Program-made: the position numbers and the translations under genes
Shown: positions 14,770 to 20,145 of the stretch, in pieces
Layout: each line of letters opens with the position of its first letter
How positions within the stretch are numbered: position 1 is the first letter of the stretch
DNA from: a virus
Virus record (IMG/VR): IMGVR_UViG_3300025767_000147
Span: 1-21,728 of that record
Direction: 5' to 3' (one strand)
Length of the DNA: 21,728 bases
The notes under the pieces: generated by a model
What the model saw: only the letters and a program-made list of their open reading frames with translations
The model's database searches: none
Told to the model about the DNA's origin: nothing

Positions 14770-16110
14770 ATGTTTAATGCAGACAAAAACTTAATGGAAA
14801 AGTGGAGCCCGGTACTCGAGCACGCAGATGTTCCAACAATTCAAGATAGTCACAAAGCAGCGGTAACTGCTAGACTATTGGAAAACCAAGAAATCGCTGC
14901 TCGCGAAGAGCACATTGCCAAGTCAAACACCTTCCTTGGGGAAGATGCTCCGGCTAACTCAACTGGCAACGCTGTTGCTGGTTTTAATCCCGTTCTTATC
15001 TCTTTGGTAAGACGTGCAATGCCTAACCTTATCGCTTATGATATCGCTGGTGTTCAACCTATGACTGGTCCTACTGGTCTAATCTTTGCTATGAAGAGCA
15101 AGTACAGCACTCAAGCTGGTGATGAAGCTTTGTTTGGTGAAGCTAATACTGCTTTCTCTGGCTTGGCTAGTGTTACTCAAGAAGCTGGTCCTTCTGGTCT
15201 AGAATCTGCCGCCGATGATGGTGATGGTTCTTTGGCAACTGGCGAAACTTCTGGCGAAATCGTTTCCGATTATGCTGGTGGTCTTAGTACTGCTGCTTCT
15301 GAAGCATTGGGTACTGGCGGTTCAGGTGGTTCATTCGGTGAAATGGCATTCTCAATCGAGAAAGCTACAGTAACTGCTAAGTCAAGAGCTCTTAAAGCTG
15401 AATATACTATGGAACTTGCTCAAGATCTTAAAGCAATCCACGGTCTAGACGCTGAAGGCGAACTTGCTACTATCCTTTCTTCTGAAATCCTTGCGGAAAT
15501 CAACAGAGAAGTAGTTAGAACTGTAAACCGTACTGCTAAGCTAGGCGCTCTTCAGGCTTCTGCTACTGTTAAAGGTATCTTCAATATGGATACTGATTCA
15601 GACGGTCGTTGGTTGGCTGAGAAGGCTAAAGGTTTGATCGTACAGATCGAAAGAGAAGCTAACGTTATCGCTAAAGAGACTCGTAGAGGCAAAGGTAACT
15701 ATGTTATCTGTTCTTCTGACGTAGGTTCTGTACTTGCTGCTTCTGGCATGCTTGATTACAGCCCCGCTCTTGCTACTAACCTTAACGTAGACGATACTGG
15801 TAATACTTTTGCTGGTGTTCTTAACGGTAAGTTCAAAGTATATGTTGATCCATATGCAACTGGCGACTACGTTTGTGTAGGTTACAGAGGTTCTACTCCA
15901 TATGACGCAGGTGTATTCTACTGCCCATACGTTCCTTTAACTATGGTTAAAGCGATCGGTGAGGAAGACTTCCAGCCAAGAATCGGCTTCAAAACTAGAT
16001 ACGGTATGGTTGCAAACCCATTCGTAGCTACTGATGGAACCGTTGGTGCTGATCGTGCTAACCCATACTTTAGAATCTTTAGAGTAGACGGTATCATGCA
16101 AAGTGCTTAA
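14770..16110 (+). CDS. 23: Major capsid protein gp23
   Basis: HK97-fold capsid protein, 446 residues (T4: 521). The N-terminal delta segment runs to the likely gp21 cutting site L56-G57-E58 in FLGEDAPAN (T4 cuts after Glu65 by the same L/I-x-E rule). Then follow FNPVLISLVRRAMPNLIAYDIAGVQPMTGPTGLIF-type sequence (about 73-107), the EMAFSIEKATVTAKSRALKAEYT region (about 195-217) and the C-terminal NPYFRIFRVDGI. Codon use is the most biased in the window toward C-ending and GGT/GCT codons, as expected for the most abundant late protein. No perfect late promoter lies directly upstream, so transcripts probably come from 12768 or earlier; a terminator follows. No gp24 vertex paralogue is present nearby. 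Confidence 0.96.
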   Translation: MFNADKNLMEKWSPVLEHADVPTIQDSHKAAVTARLLENQEIAAREEHIAKSNTFLGEDAPANSTGNAVAGFNPVLISLVRRAMPNLIAYDIAGVQPMTGPTGLIFAMKSKYSTQAGDEALFGEANTAFSGLASVTQEAGPSGLESAADDGDGSLATGETSGEIVSDYAGGLSTAASEALGTGGSGGSFGEMAFSIEKATVTAKSRALKAEYTMELAQDLKAIHGLDAEGELATILSSEILAEINREVVRTVNRTAKLGALQASATVKGIFNMDTDSDGRWLAEKAKGLIVQIEREANVIAKETRRGKGNYVICSSDVGSVLAASGMLDYSPALATNLNVDDTGNTFAGVLNGKFKVYVDPYATGDYVCVGYRGSTPYDAGVFYCPYVPLTMVKAIGEEDFQPRIGFKTRYGMVANPFVATDGTVGADRANPYFRIFRVDGIMQSA

Positions 16111-16126
16111 TCTTTAATTAGATTAA
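16107..16126 (+). repeat. AT-rich inverted repeat at the end of gene 23
   Basis: TTAATC (16107-16112) and GATTAA (16121-16126) are separated by 8 bases and overlap the gene 23 stop. It is a weak stem just before the main terminator; it could help RNA 3' end stability. Confidence 0.4.
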
Positions 16127-16130
16127 TCTT

Positions 16131-16156
16131 AAAGGGTCCTTCGGGGCCCTTTTTTT
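16131..16156 (+). terminator. Rho-independent terminator after gene 23
   Basis: Nine-base-pair stem AAAGGGTCC / GGGCCCTTT (one G-T wobble) closed by the stable TTCG tetraloop and followed by a T-run to 16156. This is the only classical terminator I see in the window. It ends the capsid transcript just before a new late promoter at 16162. Confidence 0.93.
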
Positions 16157-16161
16157 ATGTG

Positions 16162-16169
16162 TATAAATA
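16162..16169 (+). promoter_or_regulatory. Late promoter for the lipoprotein gene
   Basis: Exact TATAAATA in the 14-mer TATAAATAGATATA, five bases after the terminator T-run. Predicted start A16175, with an unusually long 88-base leader. Confidence 0.85.
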
Positions 16170-16174
16170 GATAT

Positions 16175-16262
16175 AAGGAAGATGTTCTGCGTATCAAGTG
16201 GTACGCACTGCACATAAGTGGGTCAGGAAACCACCCCCGGAATTACAGGATAGGAGATTATC
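16175..16262 (+). promoter_or_regulatory. Structured, GGA-rich 5' leader of the lipoprotein mRNA
   Basis: The predicted leader has a hairpin TGCGTA (16188-16193) / TACGCA (16202-16207) with an 8-base loop. A second stem GTGG (16218-16221) / CCAC (16231-16234) is possible. A competing pairing CACT (16206-16209) / AGTG (16217-16220) overlaps both. Five GGA motifs lie at 16177, 16226, 16239, 16248 and 16253, the last within the Shine-Dalgarno taggag. It could be a translation-control element; this is inference. Confidence 0.4.
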
Positions 16263-16466
16263 ATGCATAAGATTTTTGCATTAATGACAGTAGTTTTGTT
16301 AGCTGGTTGTAATACAGTTGACTCAGTAATTGATGGCACTAAGAATATTGTTGGTGGTGTTGCGTCTGACGTTGCTGGAGTTACTACTGGTACTTTAGAT
16401 GTTGTATCTGGTACAATTAAAGGTGTAGCCGAGAAGACTGGTGTTGAAAAGACCGAAGCTAAATAA
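16263..16466 (+). CDS. Small lipoprotein (67 aa), unknown role
   Basis: Short secreted lipoprotein. The N-terminus MHKIFALMTVVLLAGCNT has a Lys, a hydrophobic stretch and a clear lipobox LAGC, so signal peptidase II should cut before Cys16. The mature 52 residues are small, Gly/Val/Thr-rich with repeated VxGxVxGxV-like steps (IVGGVASDVAGVTTGTLDVVSG) and an acidic/Lys end. The LAGCNT start recalls bacterial entericidin-type peptides, but the similarity is only in the signal region. It has its own late promoter, a structured leader and Shine-Dalgarno taggag (6 bases before ATG). Phage lipoproteins elsewhere block superinfection (phi80 Cor, T5 Llp) or take part in lysis (Rz1). Either is possible here, and neither is shown. 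Confidence 0.8.
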   Translation: MHKIFALMTVVLLAGCNTVDSVIDGTKNIVGGVASDVAGVTTGTLDVVSGTIKGVAEKTGVEKTEAK

Positions 16467-16520
16467 GTAAAGTTTTAGGAGCAAACCGGCCAAGGATGGC
16501 ACATTCTAACATTTAAAGAG

Positions 16521-16528
16521 TATAAATA
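16521..16528 (+). promoter_or_regulatory. Late promoter directly before the tube-like gene; predicted leaderless start
   Basis: Exact TATAAATA within TATAAATAGATATA. By the T4 rule the RNA would start at 16534, the A of the ATG. No Shine-Dalgarno lies at a usual distance (aaagag at 16515-16520 ends 13 bases before ATG). Confidence 0.8.
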
Positions 16529-16533
16529 GATAT

Positions 16534-16992
16534 ATGACTACATCAAATAAAAACTTTTTAAGCCCAGTAGGGTTTCAATTCAAAATCGATTCTACTCAGT
16601 ATTCGAATATAGAATATTTTTGCACATCAGTAACGCTTCCAGATTTATCTTTATCGGATGTACCTACACCATATAAGACATCTAATATGGGAATGACTGG
16701 TGATCGAATCGCGTTTGGCGATCTATCAATTCGATTTAATATAACAGAAGATATGGAAAACTATATTGAAATGTTTAATTGGATGCATAATATAATTCAA
16801 AAGGGAGAGTCATTTAAATCAGATGCTACTCTTTCTATATTGAGTAGTCATAATAATGTAACAAAGGAAGTAACGTTTAGAGATTGCTTCCCAACTAGTT
16901 TAGCCGCTGTTGAATTTTCGACACAACAGACTGACATTGAATACTTACAAGCTGATGTAACATTTAAATATACGTACTTTGAAATAACGTAA
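16534..16992 (+). CDS. Tail-tube-fold protein (gp19 paralogue; gp3/gp54-type role possible)
   Basis: This 152-residue protein resembles gp19 of the same window. Shared blocks are a V/A-x-L/F-P turn (TLPDLSL, about 34-40), a GDR-x-x-F-x-x-L strand (56-64), the F-x-WM-x-x-I helix (about 82-88), and FPTSLAAVEFS (about 120-130) against FPTNLSTIELS in gp19. The start NFLSPVGFQFKI is typical of baseplate/tube-end proteins. Marine T4-like phages carry a tail completion gene between 23 and uvsY, often named gene 3. That role, or a tube initiator (gp54-like), is plausible but not decided by sequence alone. The promoter predicts a leaderless message. Confidence 0.7.
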   Translation: MTTSNKNFLSPVGFQFKIDSTQYSNIEYFCTSVTLPDLSLSDVPTPYKTSNMGMTGDRIAFGDLSIRFNITEDMENYIEMFNWMHNIIQKGESFKSDATLSILSSHNNVTKEVTFRDCFPTSLAAVEFSTQQTDIEYLQADVTFKYTYFEIT

Positions 16993-17011
16993 ATATATAA
17001 GTTTACACAGA

Positions 17012-17040
17012 GTATACAGAAATATGTCCTTTCTGTATAC
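17012..17040 (+). terminator. Long perfect hairpin before uvsY (possible terminator or processing site)
   Basis: An 11-bp perfect stem, GTATACAGAAA (17012-17022) and TTTCTGTATAC (17030-17040), with a 7-base loop. It ends one base before the TATAAATA element of the next gene. It lacks a clean T-run and is AT-rich, so termination would be weak. It could also protect the 3' end of the upstream mRNA. Confidence 0.5.
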
Positions 17041-17041
17041 A

Positions 17042-17049
17042 TATAAATA
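17042..17049 (+). promoter_or_regulatory. Late promoter for uvsY-uvsW
   Basis: Exact TATAAATA. Predicted start A17055, with a 16-base leader that holds the Shine-Dalgarno tggag before the ATG at 17071. Confidence 0.82.
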
Positions 17050-17070
17050 ATTTTATACTATGGAGATATA

Positions 17071-17517
17071 ATGAATAGCCTAGAAACAATACTTGAAATG
17101 TGGAAGAAAGATTCAGTCATTGATCAACTCGAACTGGATAAGTCAGCTCGAGATTCTGCAAAGCTTCATTCGAAGTACTTAGAACTATACTCAGTTAATA
17201 AATTAAGATTCAAGAAATTAGAACTTGAATTTAAAGTATTATTGAGAGACAAATTTATGCATTACAATGGTAAACTTACCCAAGCTGAAATGGACGCAAA
17301 GGGTTGGTCATATGATCCATTGAATGGACTTACGGTATTAAAAGGTGATATGGACAAATGGTATGATGCTGATCCATTAATCCAAGAACATCAAGCTAAA
17401 ATGCATTATACGCAAGAAATGATAGACACACTAAAAGAGATAATGGAAAATGTCAAGTGGCGTCATCAGAATATTAAAAACATAATCGAGTGGAATAAAT
17501 TTACTAGCGGGATGTAA
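17071..17517 (+). CDS. uvsY: Recombination mediator UvsY
   Basis: This 148-residue, helical, charged protein is of the UvsY family (T4: 137), which loads the UvsX recombinase on gp32-covered single strands. Seen: LETILEMWKKDSVIDQLELD (about 4-23), close to the T4 start pattern; SAKLHSKYLELYSVNKLRFKKLE (about 29-51); and a C-terminal helix WRHQNIKNIIEW. The order uvsY-uvsW is as in T4, and the two overlap by one base (TAATG), so their translation is coupled. A late promoter lies just upstream; no MotA-type middle promoter was noticed. uvsX is not in the window. Confidence 0.88.
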   Translation: MNSLETILEMWKKDSVIDQLELDKSARDSAKLHSKYLELYSVNKLRFKKLELEFKVLLRDKFMHYNGKLTQAEMDAKGWSYDPLNGLTVLKGDMDKWYDADPLIQEHQAKMHYTQEMIDTLKEIMENVKWRHQNIKNIIEWNKFTSGM

Positions 17518-19025
17518 TGGAAAAAATTATAGTCAAAAAGAAGAATGAAGTCTTCCTCCATGTTGTGACCGAACCAGGGATAGAGATGGAGTTAACAGAA
17601 CACTTTTGTTTCTTCGTTCCAGGGTATAAATTCATGCCAGCGTACAAAAATCGTATGTGGGATGGCAAAATACGCCTATTTGACTTAAGAAAGAAGGTGA
17701 TATATGGTGGTTTATTCAAATATATCAAGGAATTTGCCCAAGCTAGAGGGTATGAACTCATTTGCGAAGACAATTCTATGTATGGAAGGCCCGATACTGA
17801 AGAATTGCATGATATAGAAAGCTTCCTGAACAGTCTGTCACTCTCTGTGAACGGAGTAGGTATAACACCCCGGTCGTACCAACTTGATGCACTGTCGAGG
17901 GCGCTACGGGAAAAGAAGTCATTGCTTTTAAGCCCTACGGCTTCCGGAAAGAGTCTGATCATATATCTGGCTATTCGATACCACTTAGAAATGAATCAAG
18001 GAAACGTACTGCTGATTGTACCTACAACGTCGTTAGTTGAACAGATGTATTCAGATTTTGGAGATTATTCTGGAACTGATGAGTGGAACGTAGGTGATAA
18101 TTGTCATAAGATCTATTCTGGTAAAGAGAAGTATAACATAAAGCAAAGAGTTATTATTACTACGTGGCAGTCAATCTATAAAGAAAACTCTAATTGGTTT
18201 CAAGATTTTGGAATGGTTGTTGGAGATGAAGCTCATAACTTTAAGGCAAAGTCGTTGACATCTATACTAGAAAAATGTGTTAACGCTAAGTACAGGATTG
18301 GTACAACAGGAACCTTGGATGGATCACAAACACATCAGTTAGTACTCGAAGGTTTGTTTGGTCCAGTATTTAAGGTTACCACAACTAAAAAGTTAATGGA
18401 AGAGAATTCCTTATCACAACTAGACATATTTGTCTTGCTATTGAAGTATAGTGATGAGTATTGTAAGCTTGTATCTAAAATGAAATACCAAGACGAAATT
18501 GATTTTATTGTAAAGTACGAAGCTAGAAATAACTTTATAGCAAACTTAGCTATGGATCAAGAAGGTAATTCTCTGATATTGTTTCAGTTTGTAGATAAAC
18601 ATGGTAAACCATTACACGATTTATTAAAGAAGAAGTTCGATGAGCTTCCAAGAAATACGAGGAGATTATTCTATGTCTCAGGTGAGACCGATGTGGACAC
18701 GCGGGAAGAGATACGAGCGATCACAGAGAAACAAGATAACGCGATCATTGTCGCTAGTATGGGCACTTTCTCTACAGGTATTAATATTAAGCGCTTACAT
18801 AACATTATATTTGCTTCACCAAGTAAGTCTCAAATTCGGGTTCTGCAAAGCATCGGTAGAGGATTAAGAAAGTCAGCTGATGGTATAGATACTAAGGTAT
18901 TTGATATTGCTGATGATTTACATTGGAAGTCAAAAAAGAACTATACATTATTACATGCTGCTGAGAGGATCAAGATTTATAGTAAAGAGAAATTTGACTA
19001 TAAAATTCATGATATAAATATATAA
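17517..19025 (+). CDS. uvsW: RNA-DNA / branched-DNA helicase UvsW
   Basis: Superfamily 2 helicase, 502 residues (T4: about 503). In T4 it unwinds R-loops, moves branched DNA and shuts off origin replication late. Seen: an N-terminal DNA-binding part (1-110); TPRSYQLDAL Q-like motif (about 117-126); Walker A SPTASGKS (139-146); TTWQS (215-219); DEAH (237-240); TGTLDGS (264-270); and motif VI QSIGRGLR (444-451). All motifs are intact. The first 450 bases use more G/C-ending and CGG/AGG codons than the rest. The last codons contain a TATAAATA element for the next gene. The start is set by the TAATG overlap with uvsY. Confidence 0.95.
   Translation: MEKIIVKKKNEVFLHVVTEPGIEMELTEHFCFFVPGYKFMPAYKNRMWDGKIRLFDLRKKVIYGGLFKYIKEFAQARGYELICEDNSMYGRPDTEELHDIESFLNSLSLSVNGVGITPRSYQLDALSRALREKKSLLLSPTASGKSLIIYLAIRYHLEMNQGNVLLIVPTTSLVEQMYSDFGDYSGTDEWNVGDNCHKIYSGKEKYNIKQRVIITTWQSIYKENSNWFQDFGMVVGDEAHNFKAKSLTSILEKCVNAKYRIGTTGTLDGSQTHQLVLEGLFGPVFKVTTTKKLMEENSLSQLDIFVLLLKYSDEYCKLVSKMKYQDEIDFIVKYEARNNFIANLAMDQEGNSLILFQFVDKHGKPLHDLLKKKFDELPRNTRRLFYVSGETDVDTREEIRAITEKQDNAIIVASMGTFSTGINIKRLHNIIFASPSKSQIRVLQSIGRGLRKSADGIDTKVFDIADDLHWKSKKNYTLLHAAERIKIYSKEKFDYKIHDINI
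19013..19020 (+). promoter_or_regulatory. Late promoter at the end of uvsW; predicted leaderless start
   Basis: Exact TATAAATA within the uvsW coding end. The predicted RNA start is 19026, the A of the next ATG. The element is in coding sequence and in very AT-rich bases, so chance cannot be excluded. Confidence 0.5.
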
Positions 19026-19406
19026 ATGGAATCTATTAAAAATATTGATATAAGACACTTTAAACTAACGAATAGCGAAGACCTCATTTGTTATGTCCAA
19101 AGTTCAAGTGAACACGCCTTTATCGTAGAACGACCTGCGGTCGTAAGGGTATCACCTGATGGTACTTTTACTTTTGGAGATTGGTTTCCCTTCTCTGATA
19201 AGAAGATCTATAAAATTATGAAAAGGTTCGTGATCAATCATACTGAAGTTGTTGAAGAGACCAAAGAGTCTTACATCAAGTATTCATGTCAAGATATGAT
19301 TAGAGATGAGATTAATCGTGATCTAGAAGAGTATGAATTGGAAGGTGAATCGATGATTGAAGATGACATTAGAGATGAAGAAACCATTGAACCAACCATA
19401 CATTAA
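19026..19406 (+). CDS. Small conserved-looking protein after uvsW (126 aa), possible Sm-like barrel
   Basis: No firm family. The first 65 residues (FKLTNSEDLICYVQSSSEHAFIVERPAVVRV, given by region 12-42, then GTFTFGDWFPFSDKK) have the strand pattern of an Sm-like barrel: a short helix, then five strands with the x-x-G/S-E-D-x-I-x-x-V and x-V-E-R-P-A-x-V steps. The C-terminal 50 residues are very acidic and helical (RDEINRDLEEYELEGESMIEDD). It lies one codon after the uvsW stop without a Shine-Dalgarno, so it is expressed by coupling to uvsW, from a leaderless late mRNA, or both. If it is Sm-like, an RNA-binding role would fit, but I cannot show it. Confidence 0.75.
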   Translation: MESIKNIDIRHFKLTNSEDLICYVQSSSEHAFIVERPAVVRVSPDGTFTFGDWFPFSDKKIYKIMKRFVINHTEVVEETKESYIKYSCQDMIRDEINRDLEEYELEGESMIEDDIRDEETIEPTIH

Positions 19407-19442
19407 TTGTTGTATACCCCTAACCTCCCCGGTAACATCTAT

Positions 19443-19471
19443 ATTATATCATACTTTCGACCATTTGTAAA
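19443..19471 (-). promoter_or_regulatory. Leftward sigma70-type promoter (antisense to late genes)
   Basis: On the - strand: TTTACA (19466-19471), 17-base spacer, TATAAT (19443-19448), with TGA before the -10 (extended -10). RNA would start near 19436 and run antisense into the 126-residue gene and uvsW. It is a near mirror image of the rightward promoter. Confidence 0.6.
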
Positions 19472-19477
19472 CGTTTA
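19468..19477. repeat. Palindrome TAAACGTTTA overlapping the leftward -35
   Basis: Perfect 10-bp palindrome. It overlaps four bases of the leftward -35 element, so a protein bound here could block that promoter. No partner is known. Confidence 0.45.
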
Positions 19478-19516
19478 ATTCACCTAATAGTGAAAAAAAA
19501 TAAAATAAAATAATTG

Positions 19517-19545
19517 TTTACATTTGACCCAAACTATGATATAAT
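19517..19545 (+). promoter_or_regulatory. Rightward sigma70-type promoter for gene 55-47-46
   Basis: TTTACA (19517-19522), 17-base spacer, TATAAT (19540-19545) with TGA extension, after an A-rich tract. RNA would start near 19552, about 16 bases before the gene 55 ATG with Shine-Dalgarno ttaggag. It fits early/middle expression by host polymerase. Confidence 0.82.
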
Positions 19546-19567
19546 ATTACATTATTAGGAGATATAA

Positions 19568-20143
19568 ATGACCACTAAAATCAAACCAAAAGCTAGGCCA
19601 CACTATGTCAATAACAAGGAATTCTCATTAGCAGTAGTTGAGTACGTTAAGACCGTAATAGAAGCTAAATCTAAAGATGCTCAAATCCCTAAGGTTCCAA
19701 ATTACGTTGCTGCATGTTTCATGAAAATATCTGAAGGACTGTCTCACAGACCGAACTTCGTTCGGTACACTTATAGAGAAGAGATGGTAATGGATGGTGT
19801 TGAAAACTGTCTAAGAGCTATTAATAACTATAAGATTGAAACTGCTACTAGAACCGGTAATCCAAACGCATTCTCGTATTTTACTCAGATTTGTTTCTTT
19901 GCATTTATAAGACGTATCACTAAAGAGAAGAAGCAGCAAGAAATCAAGTTTAGATACATTGAAAGAATGGGTATTGAAGATTTTACTGCTATGGGTATGG
20001 ATGATAATGGAGCTGCTCAAACGTTAGAATATGTAGATACCTTAAGGCAGAGGATCGATCAGATTAGAACTAAGGATGCTAAGATTAAAGAGTTTGCGAA
20101 GATCGAAAAAGAGAAAGAAAAACTAGAATTGTTTATGGTGTAA
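19568..20143 (+). CDS. 55: Late-transcription sigma factor gp55
   Basis: This 191-residue protein is of the gp55 family (T4: 185), a minimal sigma that directs host RNA polymerase to TATAAATA promoters with gp33 and the gp45 clamp. Seen: HYVNNKEFSLAVVEYVK (about 12-28); EGLSHRPNFVRYTYREEMVMDG (about 56-77), the block most like T4; and FSYFTQICFFAFIRRITKEKKQQ (about 101-123), the core-binding and -10 contact region. It has no region 4, as usual. The product explains the many TATAAATA elements in this window. It is preceded by a host-type promoter, not a late one (the ttaggagatataaatg start has TATAAATG, one base off). Confidence 0.93.
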   Translation: MTTKIKPKARPHYVNNKEFSLAVVEYVKTVIEAKSKDAQIPKVPNYVAACFMKISEGLSHRPNFVRYTYREEMVMDGVENCLRAINNYKIETATRTGNPNAFSYFTQICFFAFIRRITKEKKQQEIKFRYIERMGIEDFTAMGMDDNGAAQTLEYVDTLRQRIDQIRTKDAKIKEFAKIEKEKEKLELFMV

Positions 20144-20145
20144 TT

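Larger units (their letters stand above)
19407..19567. other. Regulatory gap between late genes and gene 55
   Basis: A 161-base non-coding stretch. It contains a leftward and a rightward sigma70-type promoter, a TAAACGTTTA palindrome, an A-rich tract (about 19492-19514) that may act as an UP element, and a pyrimidine-rich run (cccctaacctcccc, 19417-19430). No terminator is visible after the preceding gene. Confidence 0.8.

Noticed and set aside
16496-16516. Tiny ORF MAHSNI upstream of the tube-like gene
   Set aside because: Only six codons, with poor spacing from taggag; no support beyond the start and stop.
17504-17962. 152-codon open frame on the - strand over the uvsW start
   Set aside because: It lies wholly over an intact helicase gene, has no Shine-Dalgarno and a low-complexity sequence. 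It is a by-product of the uvsW codon use.
19323-19403. 26-codon - strand ORF below the leftward promoter
   Set aside because: The G-rich tract is too far from the ATG for a normal ribosome site and the peptide has no support. An untranslated antisense RNA is more likely.
19524-19545. TTGACC as -35 for the gene 55 promoter
   Set aside because: Only 10 bases to the -10; TTTACA at 19517 with a 17-base spacer is far better.
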